Shown in pieces: positions 15,723-28,100 of a DNA stretch of 64,000 nucleotides. The stretch covers positions 3,480 through 67,479 of the forward strand of contig JBGCFY010000044.1 in NCBI GenBank assembly GCA_045110315.1, given 5' to 3'. The notes below the pieces were generated by a model, which worked only from the letters and a program-made list of their open reading frames with translations, was not told the origin of the DNA and did not search any database. Both the position numbers and the translations under genes were made by a program. How positions within the stretch are numbered: the stretch's first letter is position 1; every line of letters starts with the position of its first letter. Origin of the DNA: CALFBG01 sp045110315 (GTDB taxonomy: Bacteria > Bacteroidota > Bacteroidia > Chitinophagales > Saprospiraceae).

Positions 15723-17789
15723 TTAATCTTTCTTATCAATAATCTTTGGTGCGTTATCCTCGTACTCTACCTGTATTTGATTATTAATTTTAGTGACGTA
15801 AACTTCCGTTCTACGATTATACTGATGTTCTCCTTCTGTACAATCTACTCCGTCTGTACAACGATTTCGGAGTTGTGTTTCTCCAAAACCAACGGCTTTT
15901 ACTCGACTGGCACCAATTCCGCGTGATAACAAATATTGCTTTGCAGCGTCTGCTCTACGTTGAGATAGTTTTCTATTATAACGCGTACCTCCTCTAGAAT
16001 CAGTATGAGAACGAAGTTCAATTTCCATACTAGGATAGCGCTGCATCATCGCTAATAATTCATCTAATTCACGTGCTGCCCCTGTACGAATATAAGATTT
16101 ATTGAAATCGTAATAAATTTTTTCTAAGACGATCATCGTTCCAGCATTAATTGTATTTGGCGCAGAAGTAGTCTCATTACCCATTGGCTTTAGCAATACT
16201 TCTTTAGTTAAAGAGTTAAGATTGTTATCCGCCGTAATACTCGTAGTAATACTTGCATAACGCTCTTTCACGCCCGTCAAACGATAACCGCAACCAGGTG
16301 CCATACAGTAACTGAAACTACCTTGATCATTGGTAACGATCGCTTCCTCGGTTCCATCACATTCATTAACTATTCTAACAACTGCATTGGGAATAATCGC
16401 TCCGTCTCGGCTATTCTTAACTACTCCAGCCAAAGTATTACAACTGGTTTTTTCCAATGGAATAGAAATCAAAATTTCTCCTTGATTTCCGATGGTGGAA
16501 TAAGCCATCTCATTATTTCTGTATCCTTCTTTTTCTACGACGATCAAATACTGTCGTTCTCCTAAAAAAGGATAATTTGCTTCTCCTTCTACATTTGTAA
16601 TCCGATCTGGATCACCGAGTGCACCAGCATCTTTTCGAATTAATTTAAAGACTAATTCTGAAGAACCTTCCGTTACTGGAAGTAACACCGCTTCGTAAAG
16701 ACTATTCCCTCCTCCGATAAATCCATCTTGTGTTTTTTCAAAAACCCTAACCGTTGCATTTCTCAATCGCTCTTGTGATTTTTTGTCAAAAACAACCAAA
16801 GTCGCATCAATCATATTGGCTTTTGTATTTCCAAAAATACCATTCTCAGCCGTAAAACGATAGATATCGTCTTTACCTGCACCGCCACTTCTAGCAGAAG
16901 TAAAATATCCCGTTGTTCCGGTAGGATCGAGAATCAAGCCTAGATCATCTTCCGAAGAGTTGAACGGTTCTCCCAGGTTATAAACAGTGATATTTGTCTC
17001 ATCTTTTAAATCTGCAATAAAAATATCCAATCCACCACCTCCAGCAAGACCATTGGAAGAGAAGAAAAGGTTTCCACTACTGTGAATAAAAGGAAAAGCT
17101 TCATTCTTATCTGTATTGATTTTTGGTCCAAGATTTTTTGGCGTTGACCATTGCTCACCATTTTTTTCAACGACGTAGATATCCATTCCACCCATACCGC
17201 CAGGTCGGTCAGAAGCAAAGTATAATTTTCGACCATCCGCAGATAAGGTTGGGTGTGCGGAAGAAAATTCTGCACTATTGAATGGCAATTCTTTTACGTT
17301 ATCCCAATCCGCTTTTCCTTTCTGTGCCTCGTATATTTTTAACCTTGTTACGCCGTTAGAATCTGCTTTTCGCAATCCTTTTTTCATATTATTGCGAGTA
17401 AAATACATTACGTCGAAAGCACGATTAAAAGTCACCGGACCTTCGTGTAAAGCAGAATTGACTTCAATAGAAAAAGATTTGGGATTAGCCGGTAAGCCAC
17501 TCGCATCCATTTCTGCATAGAATAATTCGAAGTAGGTTTCGTTAATTTTTTTATCCCTTACCCCATTCTTATAACGAGAAGTTGCGTAGACGATACCATT
17601 TTGATAATACGTTGGCGAAAACTCAAGTTCGGTCGTATTAATCTGATTGGTATTGATCAATTTTACCTCTCCCCCCTTTTCATAAACCGTCTTCGATGAT
17701 TTAGATTTGGAACTTTGTTGTGCTTGTGCATTAAAACTTATCAGGCTACAAAGTAAAATTAGATTTAGAATGTTATATATCTTCATCAT
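15723..17789 (-). CDS. OmpA-family protein with PD40 beta-propeller (PorE-like)
   Basis: Envelope protein predicted to bind peptidoglycan. Signal peptide about residues 1-23 (FNAQAQ). Residues 60-300 hold WD40/PD40-like blades (for example LSADGRKLYFASDRPGGMGGMDIYVVE, FFSSNGLAGGGGLDIFI). A carboxypeptidase-regulatory-like beta-sandwich follows at about 450-540 (LAGVVKNSRDGAIIPNAVVRI), then a C-terminal OmpA domain at about 560-670 with IYYDFNKSYIR, LRSHTDSRG and RRADAAKQYL. This order is that of PorE, a T9SS component. It lies after a PorP/SprF gene and the giant type-B adhesin on the same strand, a common Bacteroidota trio in which the OmpA and PorP partners serve the cargo. Start could also be the second Met. 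Confidence 0.9.
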   Translation of the reverse strand: MMKIYNILNLILLCSLISFNAQAQQSSKSKSSKTVYEKGGEVKLINTNQINTTELEFSPTYYQNGIVYATSRYKNGVRDKKINETYFELFYAEMDASGLPANPKSFSIEVNSALHEGPVTFNRAFDVMYFTRNNMKKGLRKADSNGVTRLKIYEAQKGKADWDNVKELPFNSAEFSSAHPTLSADGRKLYFASDRPGGMGGMDIYVVEKNGEQWSTPKNLGPKINTDKNEAFPFIHSSGNLFFSSNGLAGGGGLDIFIADLKDETNITVYNLGEPFNSSEDDLGLILDPTGTTGYFTSARSGGAGKDDIYRFTAENGIFGNTKANMIDATLVVFDKKSQERLRNATVRVFEKTQDGFIGGGNSLYEAVLLPVTEGSSELVFKLIRKDAGALGDPDRITNVEGEANYPFLGERQYLIVVEKEGYRNNEMAYSTIGNQGEILISIPLEKTSCNTLAGVVKNSRDGAIIPNAVVRIVNECDGTEEAIVTNDQGSFSYCMAPGCGYRLTGVKERYASITTSITADNNLNSLTKEVLLKPMGNETTSAPNTINAGTMIVLEKIYYDFNKSYIRTGAARELDELLAMMQRYPSMEIELRSHTDSRGGTRYNRKLSQRRADAAKQYLLSRGIGASRVKAVGFGETQLRNRCTDGVDCTEGEHQYNRRTEVYVTKINNQIQVEYEDNAPKIIDKKD

Positions 17790-18112
17790 GAGGATTTTAA
17801 AACTAATTGTTAAATAAAAGTCGTATTACCGCTCCGGTTAAGCAGATGTCCAAACTAGGATAAGAGACCTCAATTTTGAATATCTACTTACTGAACGAGG
17901 AAGTGATGCGACTTTATTTTATTACTATCATCATAAATAAACAATAAGTGTTTGGACAAAAATGGGTATACATTTATCGGTGAAGGATTTTCGTGTAAAT
18001 TGACTTATTTTTGAGCTTAATCCTGCTGGATTAAGTGATAAAACAAGGAAAAGTTACGCGGAAAGACTCAACGGGAATACTATTACTTATTTATGTCCGA
18101 GTACTTAAGTGC
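17790..18112. other. 323-bp intergenic region
   Basis: AT-rich gap between the PorP/SprF gene end and the OmpA-family gene start. It has a perfect 8-bp stem-loop CTTAATCC/GGATTAAG at 18016-18035 with a 4-nt loop, possibly a weak terminator, and a widely spaced GTCCAAAC (17848) / GTTTGGAC (17950) inverted repeat. No gene or consensus promoter was seen. Confidence 0.5.
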
Positions 18113-19066
18113 TTAGAAAAACCTTGGATTGATAATATCTTCTCCTTCGGAAGTTCCAAAACAATATCTTACTACTGCTTCCACACTTCCATTACTGTAT
18201 TCTTTAATTTCTGATAAAGTAATATCGTATGACAATCCAAACAAGAATTGATCGGTCAATTGTGCCCCTAACAATAAGTCAAGAGATTCTCCACCTCCCG
18301 TAACGGTAGAACCACCTAAGCGATACGTCAACCCTACGGTGTATTTATCCATAAAAATCAAACTTGCGTTTACATCAACATCCAAAGGAGAGTTGTCAGC
18401 ATATTTCATTAAAAACTGTGGTTGAAAATCTACCTTATCACTTAACGAAAATAATACACCCGCCATCATATAAATATGATCTACCTCTTTAGACTCTATG
18501 TCAGAGACTTCACTGAAGTCGATACTATTTTTAAGGAATCTAGGAGCAGAAAGACCGATATAGAATCGTTCTGTGCTGTAGTATAATCCACCACCAAAGT
18601 TAGGTACATATTTACTTTTCTCTCCAACAGGAATACTGCCATCCGTTCCGATTGGTCGAGTGCCCACCAAACGGCTATCCGAATAGTCCATTCCAACGTA
18701 GCGAATAGAACCTTGGATTCCAATTCCTAACGTTCCTCTTCCCAAACGCAAACGATAAGCATACATCGCATCAACCGTCCAACGTTCCGAAATACCGATT
18801 GTATTTCTAGCAATATTCAATCCTACTCCAATTCGTCGATTCAACAAGGGCATATTGAGGCTAACCATTTGTGTAGTAGGAGCACCTTCTAAACCAATCC
18901 ATTGTGTTCGATAAATTCCAGTCAGACAAGTGGCTTCTCGACTTCCTGCATAGCCTGGATTAAGACCTAATTTATTATACATAAACTGGGTGTATTGCTG
19001 CTCTTGCTGTGCTATACCCAACAAAAAAGCAAAAGAGAATACCGTTGTAAAAATTATCTTTTTCAT
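18113..19066 (-). CDS. PorP/SprF family T9SS outer-membrane protein
   Basis: A signal peptide (about residues 1-19, ending LLGIAQ) is followed by QQYTQFMYNKLGLNPGYAGSREATCLTGIYRTQWIGLEGAPTTQ, the hallmark start of PorP/SprF proteins. The remainder is beta-barrel-like (317 residues in all, a normal length). Members attach type-B-sorted T9SS cargo to the surface and are often encoded directly after such cargo. Here it follows the 3055-residue type-B adhesin by about 125 bp, so that protein is its most likely partner, as SprF is for SprB in Flavobacterium. Confidence 0.93.
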   Translation of the reverse strand: MKKIIFTTVFSFAFLLGIAQQEQQYTQFMYNKLGLNPGYAGSREATCLTGIYRTQWIGLEGAPTTQMVSLNMPLLNRRIGVGLNIARNTIGISERWTVDAMYAYRLRLGRGTLGIGIQGSIRYVGMDYSDSRLVGTRPIGTDGSIPVGEKSKYVPNFGGGLYYSTERFYIGLSAPRFLKNSIDFSEVSDIESKEVDHIYMMAGVLFSLSDKVDFQPQFLMKYADNSPLDVDVNASLIFMDKYTVGLTYRLGGSTVTGGGESLDLLLGAQLTDQFLFGLSYDITLSEIKEYSNGSVEAVVRYCFGTSEGEDIINPRFF

Positions 19067-19147
19067 CTGTTTATTATTTATTTAATTTTGCGCTAAGTAC
19101 AATCTTGATCCTAGCGAGAATAGGTATTGCTTAATAATATTTTGAAA

Positions 19148-19180
19148 ATTGAGCAAAGTAGTCTAACTACTTTGCTCAAT
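19148..19180 (-). terminator. Hairpin after the giant adhesin gene
   Basis: ATTGAGCAAAGTAG (19148-19161) pairs perfectly with CTACTTTGCTCAAT (19167-19180) around a 5-nt loop. The T-run on the minus strand is short, so read-through into the PorP/SprF gene is likely; it may act as a processing or partial termination signal. Confidence 0.65.
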
Positions 19181-19190
19181 CTATCATTGA

Positions 19191-22100
19191 TTAACGTTCG
19201 ATCTGTAAGAAACCAGATGTTGGTTTTTCGCCATTTCCTAAGTCTACGACAAAGAAGTAAGTACCCGCAGGAAGATCTTCTCCGTTGTAAGTTCCTTCCC
19301 AATCGTTTTGGTATGGAGCAGAACGATAAACTTCATCTCCCCATTGGTTGAAAATAGCAACTTCGTTTCCTGGAAATTTACCCGTTGATAAACAAGGGAT
19401 TTCAAAGCGATCGTTGATATTATCATTATTCGGTGTGATGATCGTAGGAATGGTGCAACTAGCATCATCTCCTATTGTCAACGTCACTAAAGACGGAGTA
19501 GAACAATCATCAGGACAAGCGTTACTACAAACTTCGTAAGTAAATTCATCTACGCCTACATAACCTTGGTTCGGTAGATAGCTGTAGGTTCCATTTCCTA
19601 AGCTTAGCAACGTACCAAACTGCGGTTGACTAACAATGTCAATCGTGAAAGCCCCCGTTGGTAAATCATCATTTGTCGTTACATCTAACTGAATCGTTGT
19701 TGCAAATGGAACACTGAATTGATCATCAGCAGTTACCGGACTTGTTTCAAAAGTGACAACAATATCATCCTGCGTAGTTCCACAAGAACCATTATCTAAC
19801 GTCCAAGTGAAGGTGTAAACCCCAGGATTTAATCCAGTCACCGTTGTAATAGGTTGATTTGGTGCTACGATATTAACCATTGGATCATTTGACGTCCAAG
19901 TCCCTACACCGCTAGTTGGTGTCGCCGCTGATAATTGTATCGCACCTTGCCCACAATCGGTAAAGTCTTCCCCCGCATAAGCTACTACACTATTCTCTTC
20001 GACCGTAATAATTACTTGATCATCGTCGAGTACTCCACAAGCTACTGTCGCTAACGTCCAAGTAAAGGTGTAAACACTTCCAGGTTGTAAATTCGTTACG
20101 GTAGTATTTGGATCAGCCGCATTGGTAATCGTCACTCCTAATGCTTGTTGAGAAGCAGGTTGTGTCCAAGTTCCAACGGCTCCTGTACCAGAAGGAGTTG
20201 CATTCAGCGTGGTGCTATTTTCATTACATAAATTGATATTATCACCAGCTTCCGCTAATTCTCCTGTACTAATCACCGTGATGATCACATCATCACTGCT
20301 GTAGGCGCCACACGCTCCGTTTGAAAGTGTCCAAGTGAAGGTATAACTTTGACCAGAGGTTAAACCATTGATCGAAGTATTCGGTGCGGTTGGGTTAGCA
20401 ATTACTGCCGTCGCTCCTCCCGTTTGTGTCCACGTTCCAGTACCAATTGTTGGCGCTTCTGCATTCAAGGTAGTAGAAGTTCCATTACAAATTTGCTCGT
20501 CTGTACCCGCAAAGGCTACTGTATTCGGAATCGTATTCATTTCTACTGCCGTAGGAATAGAGATGGTAGAAACACAACCATTTAATGCTGCCGTAGCGTA
20601 AAAGTCAAACGTTCCGTTCGTATAGTTTGTAAAGTCCATTAAAGTAAAATTCAAACTGGTAGTTGGTCCACCAACTTGTGTACCCGTCGCAGCATCAAAC
20701 CAGCTATAAGAAGCTCCTGGTGTTGCAGAAGCTGCGGTAACAGATAAAGTAACAGAAGCACCTGCATTATCAATGCAGATTGGACCATTATTAACTACTG
20801 TTGGAATACCTGGTGAAGGATTTACCTCTACAAATACTGGTGCAGAGAAATTAGAAGCGCAACCATTAATGATGATGCGTACTTGATAAAGTCCTTCATT
20901 AACTTCCGTTGCACCTGGAATAATTGGATTGAAAATCGACGAGTTAAATGCACCTGGTCCTGTCCACTCGTAAGTAGCTCCTGGAATAAAGGTAGTCGTC
21001 AACTGAATTGTTTCTCCTTCACAAACTGGACCGTTATGCATTGCAAGCGGTGGTTCTGGTGTTGCAGAAACCGTAACGTTAATTGAATTCGATGGATTTG
21101 AAGCGCAACCATCTACGGTTACGGCAACGGAATAATTACCCGCATTAATTCCAGTTACATTCGTAATCATCAAACTTGGTACTGTAGTCGTCTGTGTACC
21201 CAATGGAGTTGTCCAAGTATAAGTAACACTTGATCCAACGTAACCATTAGTTGTTAAAGCTAATGACTCTCCTTCGCATAAGAATTGATCCGCAGTAGTA
21301 ATCGTTGGCGTTGTTGGTGCGTCTGATACATTTACTACTGTAGTTAACGCATTAGAAACACAACCTGCCGCATTTGTAACAATAACGGTATAGGAACCAT
21401 TATCGAAAGAAGTACCCGTTGGTAACGTCGGCATACTATCCACAGAGAAAAAAGTATTTGGTCCAACCCATTCGTAAGTATACGTTCCTGGATCTGGTGG
21501 AAAAACACTCACGGCTAAGCGAATATCTTCTGCGCCAGTAACACAAGGAGAACCATCGTTACTAACGGCAGTAACCACCGGTGCCATTTGAATAGAAACA
21601 ACCGTTGATCCTGTTCCGACACAGCCATTAACATCCGTAATCGTAACTTTATAAACACCTCCATTTACTTGAGAGACATTTGGAATAACTGGATTTGGTA
21701 ACGAAGACGAATAGTTGTTAGGTCCTGTCCACTGGTAAGTAGCTCCTGGGCTTGTTCCTACTGTAAGTTCAAGATTATCTCCTACACACAACGGACCATT
21801 GTTTGATGGTGCGAGCGTAATTGGGTTTGTAATCTCTACGTTAATTGGTGTAGCAGGCTCAGAAGTACATCCATTTGCATCGACGCAAATAACCGTCCAC
21901 ATACCAGCATCGTAAGCGGTATTTCCTGGAGGAATCGTTGTCGTATTTGTTGTTGTTTGTAATAAAGGATTAGAGGAGGACGAGGGACTATTACCATCCG
22001 GTCCTACCCACATATACATTTCACAAACTGAATTTGTATTTAAAACTAAATCATCTCCATCGCATAATGGCGAATTGCTCGTAATCGTAGGTTGAGCAGG

Positions 22101-25100
22101 CGCTGCATTAATTTGAATGGTAACGTTACCAGAGATTGTACAACCTGCAGTATTTGTTACCGTCAAGGTATAAACACCCGACACAAAAGTTGAAGCATTT
22201 TGAAGGACTGGAGGGAAAGCCGTACTTCCCATATAATTATTTGGTCCTACCCAAGCATAATCTGTCCAATCTGCCTGAATGTTATTAACAGATAGTACAA
22301 CGTCTTCTCCTTCACAGCCTACCGAAGGTGTCGCTGATAAGATTGGTTCTACTAAAGCTGCACCTCCATCTACACTGATGAATGCAGAAGCATCAGAAGT
22401 ACAATCCTGATCTGCGATAATTACGTAATATTCGGTTACTCCTGGATTAGAAGGGAACGTTATCGTTGGCGTTGTTGTCGTTGCTATCACTGGATCAATT
22501 CCTCCCGTTCCTACTTCGTACCAAATCCAATTTGGACTTGTACCCGTGTAGCCAGAAGTTTCCGTTAAGGTTACCAAATCTCCAGGGCAACTAGGTGCGG
22601 TAGTAATCACTACCGTTGGTGTTGGTAACGTTGGTGTACCTACTGTAATATTGTACGTACAAGTTTCCGTATTACCATTTGCATCTGTGACGCCGTAAGT
22701 TACTGCGTATACACCAGGGCTTAAAGTTACTTCTGGTTCTGTACCGTCATTTGGAAATCCACTAAAACCAATTGTTGTTGGACCGTCTAAAGCATAAGCA
22801 ATTGTAGTCGCAAAATATTGCAACTGCATATTCATTTGTGTATTTCCACCATCTTGAACGGTAGTTTCTGTACCGTTAAAAGTACCCGGTGCTACACAAG
22901 GATTGATTCCTTCATCATCATTATTCCAATCTCCATCCGCACCAGCAGTAATTCCTGTAGTAACATTTGCTTCTGCAAAGAATTTAACTACCCCATCCGA
23001 AGCCCAAGCTAATAATTTTGCTTGTGGAATCGTGAAAGTTGTTGTTGTGAAACCTCCACAGGCTGGTCCCGCAGCAGTTTGTCCAAGGATGTTACCATCC
23101 TCATCAATAATAGTAAAGTATTCATTGGTAGGATTATCAATATCTCCTTTTAAAGATACTGTAAGTGTTCCATCACTTACTGGCGGAGGAGTCGTTCCAA
23201 AGAAATCATGGAAAACATCATTCGCGATAAAACCATCAATATTAGGATGCTCGGTGAAAGATAAAGTTTGTAATCCTGCATCATTATTATAATCGTTTCC
23301 GAATCCACAGTTATCAGAAATTCCTGTTGGTAAAGGTAAGCTCACTATCTGCGGCGAACAATCTGCCGAAGGTACTGTGAAACTAGCTGGACAAGTAATG
23401 GTAGGATCTTCGTTGTCTTCAACGGTTACGGAGTAACTGCAAGTTGCTTCATTACCCGCGCAATCTGTAGCGTAGTAAACAATCGTGTTGGTGCCCCCAG
23501 GAAGTGTTTCTGTAACGGCTACGATTGGGTCAACAGCAATTCTTGTTCCTCCGTTAATACTATATTCATAATTGATTCCTAATGGACTCAATGTATTTAA
23601 ATCAAAGGTACCCGTCACCGAGCTATTTCCACAAATATCATTAATTGCAAATTGACCAGGTTGATTCATTGGAATATTTGGAACTAAAGTAATGGTAATT
23701 TCTCCATCACTTGCCCAAGCATTTACTTGACCAGGACTTAAGCTTGTAATTACAGTAGAAGAATTTCCACACTGTAATGGATTAGGAGGATTAGCACCAT
23801 CGTTAGTTGGTAGTGTCGTTCCTAAATTTGTTCCATCTTCTCCTATGATTGTAAAGAATTCTGTAGGTTCTTCTCCATCTACATTATTTAAATCAATCGT
23901 TAAAAGGACAGGGAAAGTAATAGAGTTTGGTGCCGTTGGTAATCCTGTAAAAGTTAAAACTACCGTATTCACTGGCAATTCAATATCACCTGGACTATTC
24001 GAAAAGATTGGTGAAGTTACTTGGAAAGAAGGCATTCCAACCGTATTATCACAAGCGTCAATCACTACCGGAGTAGCTAAAACGAAATCAGCTTGACAAA
24101 CTCCAGGATCTGTGTCAACCGTTATATTAGAAGGACACGATGTAAATACTGGAGGAGAAGTATCTAAGATTCTAAAGGTAGCTGTAGACACTGCAGGGTT
24201 TCCACATTCATCCAAGACTACAAAGTCAACCGTCGTAGATTGATATACACCAGGCATTGCCGTAGGGCACGTTGGACTATTCATTGTCGTTACTGCTGCA
24301 CCAGCATAAGTACTTGGATCATTTAAGGTATAAGCCCCTGGATCTAATGCGTACCATTGTAAAGTATTTTCTGGCGAGCAATTATCCGTTGCCGTTGCAC
24401 CACCGTGTTCGGTAATCCATTCGTCAAAAATAGTCGTTCCCGTACTAGATGCACCACATTGTAAATCTACATCTTGTGCCATTCCTCCGGTAATGAAAAC
24501 AGGAGCATCATTATCCTCTACCGTAATCACTTGTACTTGCGTCGTTCGATTGCTACAAGCATCTTCTACAATCCACGTTCTTGTAATTACATATTCATTG
24601 GTGCAAGCCCCTCCCATAATAACATCTGTAAAAGTAACAGAAGGGTTAGGATCACAAACGTCCATGATGTTCGTCGGTTGTCCCGTAACGTTTAGATTTC
24701 CCGCTTCATCACAATCAACGGTAGCTGGTCCCGGTACCGTAAAGGTCGGATCCTTTTTATCTTCTACCGTAATAATTTGCGTCGACATTACATTATTTCC
24801 ACAATTATCCGTTGCCGTCCAAGTTCTTGAGATTACATAATTAAAGTCAGAACAAGCCCCCGTAGTCGTTTGCGTTGAACTTTCATTAAAAGTAACCATT
24901 GGAGCAGCATCACAATTATCCGTTGCCGTAACCATATTTGAAGCCATAGGAACCGAGTCACAAGAAATCGTAAGGTCACTAGGAACGTTAGCTAAGATTG
25001 GAGCAGTAAGATCTTGTACCGTAATCGTTTGTGAAACCGTATCTCGATTATCACAATCATCAACTGCAATCCAACGTCTCATTACGACGTAGTTGCCCGG

Positions 25101-28100
25101 ACAGTTTCCTAAAGTTGTATCTGCTTCTAGCCCAACAAAAACGAAAGCATCGCAATTATCCGTTGCCGGAAGAATCGTTTCTCCAGGAACATTATTGCAC
25201 TCGACCGTAACGTCTGCTGGTGCCGCAAAAATAGTAGGATCTGTTGTATCCGAAATAAAGAAGGTAGAAGTTGTCGTGGAAGAATTATCACAATCGTCTT
25301 CTACTCTAAAAGTAACTACGATACTCCAATTACAATCGTTGGGCGTAACGAGTGGATAATTATTAAGATCACCAAAAACAACATTCGTAGCCATGTCGCC
25401 ATCCGAAGTAACGTAATCAAAATCTATCCATTGAGCCATGCTACAACCATCTGTTGCCATCGCGCCACCTTGACTATCAATCCAAGCCAAAAGAGAATTT
25501 ATATCATCTACCCCATCACATTCTTCGGTCTTATTAGAAGACGTCGGAAAAATTTGTGGAGAAATTTTATCTTGTAAAACATAATTTGCGGTTGTTGAAG
25601 CAGAAAGACCGCATTCATCCGTAACGGTAAAAACTACCGTTTGGGTAAAAGTATTTAAACAACCTTGTACGGGAGGACTTGCGACGAATGACCAATGTGT
25701 ATCATCAATCGTTGTACAATTGTCCGTTGCGATCGCACCACCGTGTGTCGCTGCCCAATCCATTAAAGAAATACCATTTGGATCTTCACATTCTACGGTA
25801 ATGTCAGTAGCCATCGTAGAAATTGTTGGAGCAGTCGTATCCATGATAATGAAATCGGCAGAAGTAGTGCTCATATCATTACCACATTCATCCATTGCGA
25901 CAAACTCATAAGTAAAGGTATTGATCGTTCCATTACAAGATGGATTCATTCCAATCAACATATTCGTCCAAGTAACCATGTTGCAATTATCGGTTGCCAT
26001 TGCACCACCATTATTATTTAACCAAGCATTGAGTTCGGTTGTATTCCCTGAGCCATCACATTCTACCATCATATTAGCAGCCCCCATTGTAATTACGGGA
26101 TCTGTATTATCTGTAATGGTAATTAATTGAGAAGTCATCGTTGTATTACCACAAGCATCCGTTACCGTCCACGTATTAGTAATCGTTCCCGTATTTGGAC
26201 AAGCACCCGTATTATCTAAAGTACTTTGTGCAAAAACAATATCTGCTGTAATATCTCCTTGACAAACATCCGTCGCGACTACTGTTCCAGCATCTCCCGG
26301 TACAGGATCGCCACATTCTACGTTAACGGCCATTGGAACGCCTGTAAACATAGCGCCCATATTATCTTCAACGGTAATTACTTGAGTGGCTTGTGCTGGA
26401 TTGCCACAAGCATCTGTTACCGTCCAAGTATTGGTAATCGTTCCGGTATTCGGACAAGCACCAACAACTAATGCACCTTGATTAAAACTTACCATACCAG
26501 AAAGATCACCTTCGCACGCATCCATCGCCGTAATATTTCCTGGGTCACCAGGAACAGCATCCCCACAATTGATCGTTACTGCTACAGGAATATTTCCAAG
26601 TGTAGCAGGAGTAGTATCGTCTACAGTAACCATAGCACTATCAACTACGATATTGTTGCATTGATCCATTGCCGTAAAAACGACCATGGCACTTCCCGTT
26701 GCAGGACTACAACCTGCCGTTGTCAAACCAGCATAATTATTTGAAATAGATACATTACTACATTCATCATCAACCGTTCCACCACCGTTATTCATTAACC
26801 AAGCGGCAATCTCTCCATTAGGATCGGTCGTACCATCGCACTCCACCGTAATATCTTGAGCTTGCACCGTCCAAATAGGAGCTGTATTATCAATAACTTC
26901 AAAATCTGCATCTGAGGTAGACGTATTACCGCAAGCATCTGCGTAAGCAAATCTTACTGTAACTAGTGCACCACAACCATTTGCTAATTGCGTTTGCAAA
27001 GCATTTTGAATCGCAGCTGGCGTGGTAGGAACCCCCGTTGTTAATTGTAGACTTGCCGTAATGTCACCCGTAGGTGTGCAGATATCCGTTGCAACAGAAC
27101 CTGCTCTATTATTTAGCCAAGTTGTTAATTCTGTTATATTTCCAGTACCATCACAAATGACAATCGTATCTACTGCTCCCATAATAATATTAGGAGAGTT
27201 TGAATCATCCACCGTAAAGTTGATCGTTACGTCATCCGTATTACCACAACCATCCGAAGCGGTGTAAGTAACTGAAGCCGTGCCGGTATTACCACCACAA
27301 CCTCCACTCAAGCTTGTAAAGTCGTTTGACCAAGTAACCATTCCACAATTATCGGTAACGGTTAAATTATCCTGTGCATAATTCATGATTTGTGTCATGG
27401 GATCAGAAGGAACACCAGTACATTGAATCGTTACAGAAGTGGTAGCTGGAGGTGTAATTACTGGATCATTATTATCTTCAACGGTATAAGTAACCGTAAC
27501 GGAACTCATCAAACCACACTGATCTGTTGCCGTAAAGACTACATCAACCGTTTCGCAATTTGTATTAATGGTAGCTGGAGCATCATCTGTAAGCGCGGCA
27601 AGACCACAACCATTATCAACGGCTGTAAATGCGGCACGTTGTGCTGCCAACCAAGTTACGTAATCTGCTGTTGCACAATCTTCCGTTGCGCCCATTGGAT
27701 TTCCAGTAATGGTAGGAGGGGTAGAATCTCCATCTATCGTAATCGTTTGAGTATATTGACTTGTATTATTCGCGCCATCCGTCACGGTCCAAGTTCTGGT
27801 AAATGTTCCTCCGTTGCAAGCCGTTGGAGGAGTTGTTTCTCCATCGTAGGTAATTGTAACCCCATTGGAAGTTCCTCCGAAAGGTGGACAATTATCCGTT
27901 GCGACTAAGGTTGAGACGTTGGGTGCCATTGGTACATTTGCCATACAAGCGTAGGACGCGTCTGCGGGCATGGAAGCTAAATCAAATTCAGGATCCATAT
28001 CGTCTACAAAATTAATTGTAAAAGTAAACGTAGAATCATTCCCTTGATTATCCAAGGCGAGATAAGTAATATCGACTACTTGACCAACGGGAATCGTGTC